Below, one piece after another: positions 11,667 to 22,378 of a stretch of 64,000 nt of DNA (positions are counted from its first letter, which is position 1; each line of letters starts with the position of its first letter). The stretch comes from Epiperipatus broadwayi (lineage: Eukaryota; Onychophora; Udeonychophora; Euonychophora; Peripatidae), in contig JAQFVV010012508.1 in the NCBI GenBank assembly GCA_028023455.1, positions 2,597,877 to 2,661,876 on the forward strand, read 5' to 3'. Under the pieces are notes generated by a model. That model was not told where the DNA came from and did no database searches. It saw only the letters and a list, made by a program, of their open reading frames with translations. Position numbers and translations under genes: made by a program.

Positions 11667-12830
11667 CTTGATAAATATTTGTTAATTATTTTGATTATTT
11701 AAAATTTAAATATTATTGGAAATAAAATTAATTTCATTGTAAATAAAAATACAAACTTCTTTTAAAGGAATTACAACATACATTTATCTTAATTTCTATT
11801 GATTACATCAAGCTAGGATGAAATTGGCTGAGGGGATTATTAAATATGACAAAGTTCTCTTGAAGTGATAAGAGCAATAAATTTGATACAGTCAGACAAA
11901 TAATATATTTTTTTATATAAAATACATCCATTTTTACCTCGTCTAGAGTTGTATATAAGATAGCAGTAAGTAAATTATTGAATTTTGTTAGACTAAGCTT
12001 AACATTAGGGTAAGAAGAATAAACCATCTAAAAACACACTGCAACTATAAGTAAGAATCATTTTAAAAAAATTAACCAAATCAATAATTTTAGTAATAAG
12101 AATGAAAGCAATATTAAAAGTAATAAATACTAATATTTTCATGTGTAGTATCAAATTATAAATAAGCGCAATACAAATGTATGAAGTAGTCTGTTACTAA
12201 TTTCTTTAATCTACTTTTAAGCAAAAGAACTCATCAGACATGCACCCAGACATATAAATTGCTTTAATATAAAGTTTTTTTTAAAAAAATCGCAGTGTAC
12301 AAACAATTATTGTATCTTATGTCTTGCATTTCTAAGGCATCTAAATAATTTGTTTCATGTGATTATGGTTTCACATATTCTTATTGCAAGTAAAGGTCTT
12401 TAAGATGAAGTAATAATTAAATATAAAATCAGATATAAATTCCAAAAATGTCACAAATATGAAGCATTTATAAAATTTTATGAAGATGCAATTATAGCTT
12501 AAAATATAAAGTAATAGATATTTTACACCCTGAGTATCTTCCATGTGTTTTAGCCTGATGAACTCAAGAACTAAAGATATTTAACTGATACTCAATCATT
12601 TTAAAAGATTATGTGCATTGCTAAACAATGGCCATTTGATTATTATTCTAAATATGTTTCATGACATTTTTATTTATAAAAAGCTATTTTAGCATTCTTT
12701 AATTTCTGGCTATGTTTCAAAATTAAAATAATCATTTTTATTTTTAGTTAATTCCAAATTTAAACGTGTGGCAAATAGTATACTCTGAAAATGGTAGAAA
12801 AAAAATTAAGACTAAAGGGAATGATATGTC
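11667..12830. other. No gene seen
   Basis: AT-rich; no recognised repeat or coding remnant. Confidence 0.55.
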
Positions 12831-12884
12831 GACAAGTATTGTATTATTTAATCCAAAATGTTTTTTTCTAACAATGTTTTATTG

Positions 12885-13795
12885 CCCTCTTCAGTGTAAC
12901 ATATTATTGTGAATATTTACAAAGTTACATAGTAGTATCTAAATTTTTTTCCCTTGAACACATTTTTTCTTCTCTTTTCATATATCTTATAATCAATATT
13001 ATTTCTCATTTAAAACCTTACCCATAAGCTAAAAGGAATAGCTGTTATATTAATGTATAATTTCTTTTTTCATTACTGTATAATATCATGAAAACTGGAT
13101 AATAATGAAATCCATTATGTTGTTTTTCATAAAAATTATATACAACAGCTATATAAATATATTAACAATAATTATACATAAAAAGCCATTTTCAGCACAT
13201 AGTTTTGTGCCCTCTTCAAATGTTAATCTGTTTCAGCATTAACAATTTATTGCAGATAACACCATTTAATGGAAATAAAACAACAATAACAAAATAAACC
13301 TCATTAAAATAGATTAAAATCTTCATATAATGATCTAATATAACTTCTGTATAACATAATATACAGAATAAATAATGCATACATTATACAACTTTATATA
13401 CATTATCTTATATAATTTTTCATTCGTTTTTAATTGACTAGTTGTTAATTAAATTTGTTGAAGTTTTGTAAATATCCATACAATTATTTAAATTATTAAT
13501 GTAATATGTTTTATTTTATTGTCCTTTTACTTCCATTACTGAACAGTATATGGTGTTCTACCTGCAGTAATTGATTAACGTTAAAATAGATGATTAACAT
13601 TTAAAAAGGGCACAAAACCATGTGCTGGAAAAGATTATTTATATAAATATTGTATTTGATATATAAAAGTTTTATGAGAAAAGAAAAAAAGAAGAAAAGA
13701 AAAAATTGTATTTCAAAAAGAAAATCTAGATGTCATTATATATAATGACGCAGTGATTCATACATTACACTGAAGATGGCAGTGTTGCCAAAAGT
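12885..13795. repeat. Cluster of PLE-type termini and a foldback
   Basis: Inverted arms at about 13185-13240 and 13590-13640 share TTTTGTGCCCTCTTCAAATG and its complement. Four motifs of the type TGAAGA-stem-AAA occur: minus near 12885-12905 and 13196-13225, plus near 13600-13640 and 13768-13792 (CTGAAGATGGCAGTGTTGCC). They resemble the CUGAAGA...GAAAC ends of PLEs, degraded. No RT remnant lies between them. Confidence 0.5.
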
Positions 13796-13901
13796 CGCTT
13801 TTATTTATGATTTACATACTTTGCATTTTAGTTTTAAAGAATACAATATTGTTTTTATATAATCATTTTTATTTTTATTGCTTTTTTCATTTTATATTAA
13901 T

Positions 13902-14365
13902 TGTAAATATAGGGGATTTGAACTCAGACTTTCAAGCACCTTTCAACTATCCACACTATCTTATATCACTGATACACATGATCACACACATGTAGAAAGG
14001 ATCAATACTCATCAATATACATATTTCCTACTGAACTAGCAGTCATCAGTTGGTCCAGATTATCATCTCTCACATATATATAATCAGTGCTCAGTTTATA
14101 TTAAGATAGCAAATCTTCATACTTTAATGGACCGGCTTCAATATATTCCAACCTCCAACTCTTCAGCCATCCATACTATTGAAAATCTGAAGATGGAAAC
14201 CCCAAATCCCAAACTGATGCCAATATTCTGTGAGAGATGATAATCTGGACTAACTGATGGTGATTATTGATCTTTTCTGCATGTGTTTGATCATGGGCAT
14301 CAGTAATATAAGATAGTGTGGATTGTTGAAAGATGCTTGAAAGTCTGAGTTCGTACCCTCTATAC
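13902..14365. mobile_element. HHR repeat family C, inverted dimer with 10-bp TSD
   Basis: Flanked by perfect direct repeats TTATATTAAT (13892-13901 and 14366-14375). Left half is a minus-strand copy: complement of the B box (GGATTTGAACTC), tRNA-like region, hammerhead, body. Right half is a plus-strand copy that has lost most of its hammerhead (CTGATGGTGATTATTG). One TSD pair around both halves shows that the inverted dimer inserted as a unit. Confidence 0.8.
14002..14069 (-). ncRNA. Hammerhead ribozyme, family C (inverted dimer copy)
   Basis: Minus strand: CUGAUGA (14044-14050), stem II CUGCU/AGUAG (one wobble), GAAA (14025-14028), UAUGUA, then UA before the stem I 3' strand. The stem I 5' strand retains GACCAA. 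Core complete; stem I partly decayed on its 3' side. Confidence 0.7.
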
Positions 14366-14379
14366 TTATATTAATATTT

Positions 14380-14858
14380 TTAAATGTAATTTCCACACAT
14401 CTTTTATATATTTGCATAGGACTGTGTGCTACTTTTTAAATTTAATGATAGTTTCTGACCCAAAATTTTTTAATAAATAAAATGAATCAATGAGATATAA
14501 CAATAGTGATGTTTTCCTTTTGAATTTATTTTAGAGACTTTAATTACAATGTAAAAAAATTATGTATTCAGATTTATTTGTTAGCAAATATTAATCAAAT
14601 AATGATTTAAAACTGACATAAGTTATATTAATTTTCATACTTTAGTTAACTCCTCCTTTTAAAAATTAGAGTAAAAAAGTTCAGATGACTCATAGCAAAA
14701 CTGTAAATACATATTAAAAAAAAAATCACAGAGCACAGTCTAAAGTATTAATTATGTCAAAGATTTTAATTTATTGGAGAGTATTCTTCTAAATAATAAA
14801 ACTGTAATACATCAAATAAGAAATAGGGGATAGGATCTTTAATTTTATACTTATCCAC
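14380..14858. other. No gene seen
   Basis: AT-rich spacer between two family C insertions; nothing recognised. Confidence 0.55.
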
Positions 14859-14861
14859 TTG

Positions 14862-15322
14862 ATAAGTTCCAGGTATAAGAATGCCTGTATTTCAAATCTT
14901 GCACATTAAACCTGCAATCTGCCCATCCCTCTTCTATGTATTTAATTGGATATTGTCCTATACATGAGGGATCAGAGTGACTTGAGGTCAACATCGTCAT
15001 AACAACAATGTTGTCATCAGCATGGGATTTGGGCATTCTATCTTCAGATTTTCAATGGTATGGATGGCTGAAGAGTTGGAGTAGATTGAAGCCTATCCAT
15101 TAAAGTATGAGGATTTGCTATCGTAATATAAATTGAGCAATGATTATATATATATATGGGAGATGATAATCTAGACCAACTGATGAGTGCTGGTTCACAC
15201 GAAATACGTATATTGGTAATTATTTATCTTTTCTATATGTGTGTGGTCATGTGTATCAGTAGTATAAGATAATGTGGATAGTTGAAGGCTGCTTGAAAGT
15301 CTGGGTTCAAATCCCCTATATT
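14862..15322 (+). mobile_element. HHR repeat family C, full unit
   Basis: One complete unit in the order body (GTTCCAGGTATAAGAATGCC...), hammerhead (15161-15229), tRNA-like segment. The tRNA-like segment has an A-box-like GATAATGTGGATAG and an exact B box GGTTCAAATCC (15304-15314), so it could serve as an internal pol III promoter. The unit ends just after the B box, as in the other copies. ACTTGAT occurs on both sides (near 14860 and 15332) and may be what is left of a TSD. Confidence 0.8.
15161..15229 (+). ncRNA. Hammerhead ribozyme, family C
   Basis: Type I hammerhead. Stem I: AGAU/AUCU, a 6-bp block with one mismatch, ACCAA/UUGGU (15175-15179 with 15213-15217). Core CUGAUGA 15180-15186, then GAAA 15201-15204. 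Stem III is UACGUA (15205-15210), which is self-complementary, followed by UA, giving a predicted cut after 15212. Stem II is shortened here to GUG/CAC because two bases are lost against the consensus GUGCUG/CAGCAC. Confidence 0.8.
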
Positions 15323-15513
15323 ATCTACCATTACTTGATGGAAAAACATTTTCAATATTCATCAATTCTGCTTGGATATTATTTCTTTTTGATTTGTGTG
15401 TTAAGAGTTAAAATAGGCATTCAAATTTGATAAATAGAAAAAAAAAAAGATAATTTCTAATTAAATATTTTTTACTGATTGGAAAGTTTTATTTATGAAG
15501 AGATATGCAATAT

Positions 15514-15575
15514 AGGGGGAGCTCTAACACGCTTTTATTGATAAGTAGAAGAGAAAGCATTTAAAATCTCTTATT
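15514..15575. repeat. HHR repeat family B, terminal fragment
   Basis: GAGCTCTAACACGCTTTTAT and GAGAAAGCATTTAAAATCTC match the outer part of family B (compare 38640-38700). No ribozyme part is retained. Confidence 0.6.
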
Positions 15576-16110
15576 ATGAAGAGGCAAGTTAATAGAACTT
15601 TTTTATTTTTATTGGATGTTTAAATTTTGGTATATTAAAGAAATTATGCATATGGGATAATCTTAATAAAAAAAAAAACAGGCAGAACGTAGGTAGGTAT
15701 TTATTAATTATCTTAGGAGGTGAAAATAACTGATTATAAAATGTAGCCTATTGATAACAGCGATTAAAAGAACTTTATCCAAACTCATCTCAAAATGATC
15801 CTAACATCAAATAACTAGATATTTAATTAATGTTGGAGAAATCTATAAAGAGTAGATTACGGGATAGTTGAGTCAAAATTAGGATTTTGTACAATTATAG
15901 AAAGCTTTTAGAAGATTATCTGAATTAATATAACAAAATTAAGCTGTCACTTAGAAGAGAAAAAAAGCAGGAATAAGTGTAGAGACAATGAATTATTATA
16001 TGCTGGTTGTTTTTTTTTTAAAAAAAAAAAAGCTTAGGATTATTAATGAAACATCCTATTTTCTGCCTATATTCACATATCTTTTAAGAATTATTACTTA
16101 CTGTATTTAC
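15576..16110. other. No gene seen
   Basis: AT-rich; no recognised feature. Confidence 0.5.
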
Positions 16111-16116
16111 TATAAT

Positions 16117-16785
16117 CCAGCGCCGCCTATTGTTTTTTACGAGTAATCAATGAGCATTATATGATAGTCCATACAATAATGAACAGTAGGTGTTAGTACT
16201 AGAACCCACATCCCAAACTAATTTCTGACTAATAATCTTTATCAGTGATAAGTTTGGTCTGTCTTCACTTACACTTGTAGCAACCATTAAATTAGTATTG
16301 GATTATAATTTCATTTCTGGTTATATTGTGTTGCATTAGACATATAATAATCACCCTTAATTCTTTTAAACTATCGAGCTAATAATCTAAAATTTTAAAT
16401 TAACCTAAAGTTTTGAACATAAACCATAGAGATCTGTTATAAAGCCAGAAACCTTTATTTTAGTGCTATTAGTTTTAAATCAAATGCCACTTTTGAACTT
16501 GTGGCTAGGTTTATATACATTGGACAAAGTCTTATATGACTTTCTTTGTTTACATTCAATATTCACTGTATTTATTCTACTTCAGATCCATCTGTTGTAT
16601 GTTTGAGTAACCAACTTATATTAATTGGTAGTGCTATAATAAGCCTAATGCTAACTTCTGGATAATGGCTGCTACATGTATAAGTATAAATAGTCCAACT
16701 TTTTGCTGACAGATTATTGGCCAGAAATCAGTTTGGGATATGAGTTATAGCGCTGCCACCTATTATTTATTGATTACTCAAGCTT
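16117..16785. repeat. Foldback related to HHR family A (subfamily A2)
   Basis: Inverted ends CAGCGCCGCCTATTG (16119) and CACCTATTATTTATTGATTA (near 16757). Inside each arm is a decayed family A ribozyme: minus near 16221-16245 (CUGAUAA...GAAAUUAG) and plus near 16706-16735 (CUGACAG...GAAAUCAG), each followed by UUUGGGAU. The cores are mutated. Confidence 0.55.
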
Positions 16786-16984
16786 AAAAAAGATGGCTCT
16801 GAAGTAAAGTAATATCTGCTTTTAAAAATAAATGTTTACAAATGCATATAAATTTGCTACACTTTTGTCAAAGCAACCATATAAAAAAATAAGCCTAATA
16901 TAAAATAGCAAGAAGAAATAATGAATAACAATATATAAAAGTACTAATTATGTATGCAAAATTCCATATATAATATTACAATTA

Positions 16985-17080
16985 GCATAAAGTTCGAGCA
17001 CCAGAACAGCAAGCCAGAATCGATTCTGGGACCTCCCGATTCCAAGATACTCCACCATATGTGTTAAATCATATAGGGCA
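16985..17080 (-). repeat. tRNA-Pro-like SINE fragment
   Basis: Minus strand carries the tRNA-like block AGGTCCCAGAATCGATTCTGG seen four times at 21545-21940 (shown here on plus as CCAGAATCGATTCTGGGACC). The D-arm side is decayed. Confidence 0.55.
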
Positions 17081-18280
17081 AATATAGTATTACATTAATA
17101 TTTTCATTTGTATAATATATTTGACAATAATAATCCCTCTATTCAGTGCCATTCAGTAACCACTGAATATCAATAGACAAAAATAGATCCATGGATTCTT
17201 TTCTGACTACTAGTGATCTAAGGAGCATTTGAATCCTTACGATCTATTTTTTTTTTATTCCTATTATATTACTGAAGCTAATGACTTGAAATTGTTGATA
17301 TGCTGAAGTTTAAAACCTAATCACATCTATCTAATCGGTTAAAAAGACCTACTACTATGGAAGAAATTATTTATTTTAGAATTTCAGTTTTAATACCATT
17401 GATATTTTGGGAAAATATGATATAGGAGTATGTAGCTAGACAAGGCGGCACTGTATTAGAAAACCTCACCTTGTTTGAATATAAAACTGTTAGATTGAAT
17501 AGTATAATATGAGCGGAAGTCCCATGTTAGATGTTTATAACGATGACATTGCTTTTTACTAAGAATTATCAATAGCCAATGAAGATCTGTTTAACACACT
17601 ACTAACTCATATTCACAGATTCGTCTTACTTAAATAGATGACTTACTAATAAAATCATATGAGGTGAAATAACTGTTGTCAGATGTAGGTTAAATCTAAG
17701 AAGATAAAAGTATTGTTACGGTAATAAGAAATGACTCTATACTGTATTTACAAAAACGTGGCGCTTGATTATTGATCAGCGGAACAAAGGTTTATCTGTG
17801 TAAGAGTTTAAAACTCTAATATTAGAACATTTTAACTAACAGGTTTCAATTGCTAATAATATTGCGGTTTTAAAAATATATAAGTAAGTGCGTTGGCTAA
17901 CAACGATTCTTTACTATTAGACAGTTTAATTAATGGAGTTTTATTACGTAAGAATTACGTGAGAATCGAAATATTTCAAATATTCAATAGTATCATTCCA
18001 ATTTCTATTTTTAAAATGATACTCCGATTAGGTATGTATGTCTTTATATGCGAATGCGTGTATTAACTTGTTTCAATTTAAATAAAAAATAATGTTATGA
18101 TAGTTAAAGGGGAAGCAAATGAAATATTGATGCACAGTAAATAATTGTTGCTTGATTATTAAAAATATGGAAAAATTTTGCGAGAATCTAAATATCGCAT
18201 TGGACGAATTTAATTTCATTTTTGTTTTAAAAATAAAATTATGAATCTACGGTATTTATATACATTATAAATAACTTCAC
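17081..18280. other. No gene seen
   Basis: AT-rich sequence without recognised coding or repeat-family content. Confidence 0.5.
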
Positions 18281-18282
18281 AA

Positions 18283-18480
18283 ACTTCTTTTCAAACACTT
18301 TATTTCCATATATAAACTATATGAACATATATATAAAATCACACTATACATTTCCAACGTTTCAACTGTTTTTTCCTCCATTACAGTCATTTTCAAGAAT
18401 CTGTAACAAAAAATACATAATACTCTAAATACAAATTTCTTCCATATATCAAACATTAACACATCAAATTCACAATAATA
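18283..18480 (-). repeat. PLE-terminus-like repeat D, inverted partner of 18925-19245
   Basis: Minus strand reads CTTGAAAATGACTGT, a loop, then ACAGTTGAAACGTTGG, the degraded form of a CUGAAGA-stem-GAAACGU terminus. The block is repeated in inverse orientation at 18925-19245, and a related one sits at 37885-37927. Confidence 0.6.
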
Positions 18481-18507
18481 AAACATTAACTACACATTAT
18501 TATATAA

Positions 18508-18725
18508 CAGGCTGCAGAAAGGAGTTTGCTATTAGCTGAAAGGAGACCCTTTGATTCCTCTTGAAGGCCTTAAAGGAACCGAGCAGGGCAAATTTCTAAT
18601 GCCCACTCCATACGTTCTTGTCATTGCAGCTGTTATTACTGTGATTATTCATATAGTATACGAACATGGATGGGCTGCTCACCAACACGCATTGGCCAGC
18701 ATGGTGAGTTTATTGGCTTTTTACC
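18508..18725 (+). repeat. Dispersed repeat with short open frame, or decayed exon
   Basis: GCTGCAGAAAGGAGTTTGC begins a block with a diverged copy at 20520-20650, so it is repetitive. From about 18551 it holds a 61-codon frame with a hydrophobic run (VLVIAAVITVIIHIVY) up to ATG followed by GTGAG, a possible splice donor. An in-frame stop lies at 18533. I favour repeat DNA over an exon. Confidence 0.4.
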
Positions 18726-18732
18726 TCCGAGT

Positions 18733-18925
18733 TTAAGAATATTTTTCAAGAGATTGTAAAAGACCCAGAAAGAGACCACATGTGAGATGGATGGATGAAA
18801 TAAGAAAGTGTGCAGGGGTGATGTGGAGAAGAGAAGCTAAAGATCGGAAAAGATGGATTGAACTTGGAGAGATCTTCATCCTGCAGTGGATTGATAATGG
18901 TTGATGATGATGATGATTATATATC
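18733..18925 (+). pseudogene. RTE-like LINE, 3' end
   Basis: Encodes the terminal tail (CAGVMWRREA-like, then W-L-G-E-I-F-I-L-Q-W with damage) and ends in TTGATGATGATGATGATT. Same family and orientation rule as the piece at 571-852. Confidence 0.75.
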
Positions 18926-19245
18926 AAACATTAACACATCAAATTCACAATAATAAAATATTAACTATACATTATTATATTTTACTTACATAATAATAAT
19001 GTATAGTTAATGTTTTATCATTGTGAATTTGATGTGTTAATATTTTATATGTGGAAGAGATATGTATTTAGAGTAGTATGTAGAGATATGTACTTTTTCG
19101 TTATAGGTTCTTGAAAATAACTAATGGGGAAAAAACAGTTGAAACGTTGGAGATGTATAATATGTGATTATATATATGTTCATATAGTTTATATATGAAA
19201 ATGCTAAGTTTTTGAAAAGTTAGAAGTTTGTGAAGTTATTTATAA
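18925..19245 (+). repeat. PLE-terminus-like repeat D, plus-strand copy
   Basis: Starts TATATCAAACATTAACACATC and contains a small palindrome around 18985 (ACATTATTATA / ACATAATAATAATGT). It then carries TTCTTGAAAATAAC...ACAGTTGAAACGTTGG (19109-19150) in plus orientation. Inverted partner of 18283-18480. Confidence 0.6.
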
Positions 19246-19355
19246 TGTTGGAGAACATATATATTTTAAAGAAGAAAGTGATTGTGTAATTTCTTATAGT
19301 AAGATACATTGAAGATATTTATATACACATTCAACGAAAGCTATTATTGTTTTAA

Positions 19356-19658
19356 GCCAATAAACAGCACATGATCACCATTTCTTATGCTTGTTTATAA
19401 CTGTTATTCAAACAGGCAAAAACTCTCCATACAGTATTGCCACTCAGTGCAAGCCAGAATAATCAATGGATGCCAGAAGACTTGTGCATAAACCCCCATC
19501 TAGTGCTTACTCATCCAATATCCACAGACGAAGCCAGAAACTAGTCTGGGGATATTGGATGAGTAGGCACTAGATGATAAGCCTTCTGGCATCCATTGAT
19601 TACTCTGGGTTGCACTGATGTGGCAATACTGTATGGATAGTTTTGCCTGTTTGAGTAA
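19356..19658. mobile_element. HHR repeat family A, ribozyme-deleted hairpin form
   Basis: Two terminal blocks of family A head to head, joined at GACGAAGCCAGAAACTAGTC near 19528-19547. The ribozyme half containing CUGAUGA is lost and the rest forms a long hairpin. Flanks CTATTATTGTTTTAA (19341-19355) and CTATTATTGTTTAA (19659-19672) look like a TSD with one indel. Confidence 0.7.
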
Positions 19659-19710
19659 CTATTATTGTTTAATGGTACCTTATCATTATATTACTTATTG
19701 TTTATATATA

Positions 19711-20128
19711 AAATGGGCAAAACTCTCTCCATATAGTAGTGCCACTCAAAGCAAGACAGAGTAATCAATGGATGCCAGAAGGCTTGTGCATAAAATCCCT
19801 ATCTAGTGCCTACTCATCTCATATCCCCAAACTAGTTTCTGGCTTATGGTCTTTGTCAGTGAGGAGCCTTGGATCTGAAAGCACTGTACCTAGATCTTAG
19901 GATCTAATGCAACCCTCCAGCAGCCACCTTTTATCCCTACATAACTACAAAACTATAAGAATAAAATTGAAAACACACAAATATTTTCAATCTAAGCTCA
20001 GTAGCTTATATAGTCATATGGGTCTGAACTCGGTTCAGCACCCTTTGAGCTGGCACTACTGTATGGAGAGAGTTTTGCCTATTTTAACAACAGTTATGAG
20101 CAAGCATGGGAAATAGTGATCATGTGAT
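19711..20128 (-). mobile_element. HHR repeat family A, with 11-bp TSD
   Basis: A 418-bp insertion between perfect direct repeats GTTTATATATA (19700-19710 and 20129-20139). Terminal blocks are inverted. The ribozyme lies on the minus strand near 19831-19859: CUGACAA (G8 changed to A), decayed stem II, GAAAC, CUAG. Stem I halves UCCUCA and UUUGGGGA are still visible. Probably no longer active. Confidence 0.75.
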
Positions 20129-20139
20129 GTTTATATATA

Positions 20140-20515
20140 TGTATTGAAATATGCTTTAAACTTTTTTGTAATCACAAACTCTTGAAATATACGAATAAAA
20201 ATATTCAAAAAATATAAATGATTCTCAAGATGTACTTCATGCTGAACCAGCACTCTTAAATTGGCTAATGTCAGTCTCTCTCTCATGTCTTTATCATTTG
20301 TTCAATATTCAATATCAAATTATTACACTTTGGTTTACAAGGGTCAAACTTTTTATAATCACAATTCTGGCATAAATCAGGTTTGATAAATACATTAATA
20401 ACTTTTGCTAATTATTTAGAGATGATCGTTAATGTATTTGTTGAAGTGATTAGTGAAAAAGTTATGAATGCAACATGTGATCTTTTAAATCAAAGTGATA
20501 TATATATATATATAC
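20140..20515. other. No gene seen
   Basis: AT-rich sequence with a (TA)n run near 20497-20513. Confidence 0.5.
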
Positions 20516-20519
20516 GTCT

Positions 20520-20650
20520 ATGTGGTTGCAAAAAAGAGTTTGTTATTGGATGAAAGGTGATCTTTTCTATCCTGAGCAATGAGGCCTTAAAATAACTGAA
20601 TAGGGCATATGCTCTATGTATAGTTATCCTAATAACTGCTATTATCAAAT
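20520..20650 (+). repeat. Second copy of the 18508-18725 repeat
   Basis: GCAAAAAAGAGTTTGTTATTGG and GAGGCCTTAAAATAACTGAA align with 18512-18600 at moderate identity. Not coding in any frame. Confidence 0.5.
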
Positions 20651-20888
20651 AAATTTTCATGTAATAATATAACTGACTTTTATCTCTGAATCATTATTTA
20701 GGATTTTTATGAAGCAAAATGTATGCATATATATATAACAGTAAAAAAATAGTCCAACGTCATACATCAAATGACTTAATTTATTAAGTTTGTACTACAA
20801 AAGTAATATATTGAGCATGCTAATAGCTCTAAATAAGCTTTTTTGATAAATTCTGGAAGAGAACAAATTTAAAATCTCTACATAGAAT

Positions 20889-20947
20889 TATCCCTATCCC
20901 CAAACTGGTTTCAAGCTATTGACTATCCTCAGTAAGCTGCTAGGATA
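20889..20947 (-). ncRNA. Hammerhead-like ribozyme, family B
   Basis: Minus strand: stem I UAUCCU/GGGAUA distal part, CUGAGGA core (20926-20932), AGC/GCU stem II, GAAAC (20908-20912), CCAG, UU. U-U faces U-U at the base of stem II and the proximal stem I is partly mismatched. Likely a decayed copy. Confidence 0.55.
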
Positions 20948-21114
20948 TTTCAGACACTAGATCTAAAATACCAACTCAGGCACAACATTTATCTAATACT
21001 TAACTATTAAGTTAGATAGCTGGATTTGAAGATATATAGATGTCTGAAAAATTCAGATTTTCTACTTGAAAGTTATTAGATAAATGCTGTGCTTGAGTAG
21101 GTATTTTAGATATA

Positions 21115-21175
21115 GTGTCTAAGCACTTCACTAACGAGAGCCAGCAGCTCGAAAATGGTTTGGGGATAAGGATAA
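21115..21175 (+). ncRNA. Hammerhead-like ribozyme, family B, strong stem II
   Basis: CUAACGA (21131-21137, one change from CUGACGA), stem II GAGC-CAGCA-GCUC (21138-21150) directly followed by GAAA (21151-21154). Stem II placement is exactly canonical (G-C at the base). UGGUUUGGGGAUAAGG follows. It shows what the ancestral family B ribozyme looked like. Confidence 0.55.
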
Positions 21176-21544
21176 TTCTAGATAGAGATTTTAAATGCTT
21201 TCTCTTCCGGCAATTGTCGGAAAAGCTTTATAGATATATTAGTACTCTCATTATATTATTTTTGCATATATATATATGAGGAGCATGCTAAAGTGATCCC
21301 AACTTGTTTGGAGAAGAGTGTGAAATTATTATCAGTAGTATAATCTTACTAGATAATAAAAATTTGATCCTCGCATGCCAGAAGCTGAGTAGAGGCGAAG
21401 ATGCTTATCAGACCTTATATTTAATCTTAACTTTACCTTTGTTCACCAATACCTTTGGATTACAACAAACTGTGAAAGAGTATGATATTTTCTTGAAAAA
21501 TAATCATATTACGACAACAAAAAATGCTAATGGCTTTATTTCTT

Positions 21545-21940
21545 GGGAGACCATAAGAAGTTTGAGTGCCAGAACTACAAGAACCAGAATCAATGCTGGG
21601 ACCTCTTGAACCCAAATCAGACACTACCAATTACATCACATTGGGAGTTCATAAGAAGTACAAGTGCCGTAACTGTGAGTACAGAATCAATGCTGGGACC
21701 TCTTGATCCCAAGTCAGATACTCTACCTATTATATCAAGTAGGGGTTCTTAAGAAGTTTGGGGGTCATAACTGTGAGCACCAGAATCGATCCTAGGACTT
21801 CCTGATCCCAAGTCGAACACTACCAATTATATCAAATTGGGAGTTCGTAAGAAGTTCAAGTGCCATTGTGAGTACCAGAATCAATCCTGGTATCTTCTGA
21901 GCTCAAGTCAGATGCTCTACCAACTATGCCAAACCATGCA
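21545..21940 (-). repeat. Four-copy tandem of a tRNA-Pro-like SINE head
   Basis: Minus strand carries four units spaced about 94-101 bp, each with ATAATTGGTAGAGTATCTGA (D-arm/A box), an anticodon arm TCTGA-CTTGGGA-TCAGG (loop anticodon UGG, Pro) and a T arm CCAGG-ATTGATT-CTGG. Markers CAGAATCAATGCTGGG (plus) occur near 21585, 21681, 21781 and 21877. The T loop is changed from the usual TTCGATT, so these are SINE heads or tRNA pseudogenes. Related single copies: 16985, 54110, 56745. Confidence 0.7.
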
Positions 21941-21984
21941 TGGAATATTACAACAAAAGATATAAAGATCCAATTGGTTTTAAA

Positions 21985-22360
21985 AAATGAACATAATAGC
22001 AAACTCTCACTACAGGAATGCCACCTAGTGCAAACCTTACCAATCAATGAATGGAAGAAGGTTTGTGTATAAAATCCCTACCTCATGCTTACTTACTCGT
22101 CCAGTATACCCCGATTATTTTCTAACTTGTGGCTTTCATCAATGAAGAATGTTGGATCTGAGAGCACTGCACCTAGTTCTTTCCAGCCACCTTTTAACTG
22201 TTTAGTTAACTATAAAGCTATGAGCCCAAGATGAAAACATAGTAATGTTTTTAATACAAGCCCATTTTCTTGAATAGTCATATAGATATGAACCATATTG
22301 TACATTTTGGTGTCCTTATTTTTTTTAAAAACCACAATCACCATCATTTTATGGGAGGAT
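21985..22360 (-). mobile_element. HHR repeat family A, decayed copy
   Basis: Left block AGCAAACTCTCACTACAGGAAT and internal GAGAGCACTGCACCTAG match family A. The ribozyme region near 22110-22145 is too mutated to fold. Confidence 0.6.
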
Positions 22361-22378
22361 TGGTTGTAAATCCTAAAA

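Larger units (their letters stand above)
20745..21255. mobile_element. HHR repeat family B, foldback copy
   Basis: Inverted arms: GAGCATGCTAATAGCTCTAA (20814) and the partner region ending near 21250, with TCATACATC...GACTTAATTT outside on the left as in the copy at 53365. Each arm carries a ribozyme, minus at 20889-20947 and plus near 21115-21175. Middle sequence AGATATATAGATGTCTGAAA is shared with 38880-38920. Confidence 0.7.

Noticed and set aside
18277-18486. 69-codon minus-strand frame as a small protein
   Set aside because: It lies across an inverted repeat and reads through the hammerhead-like terminus; no protein motif.
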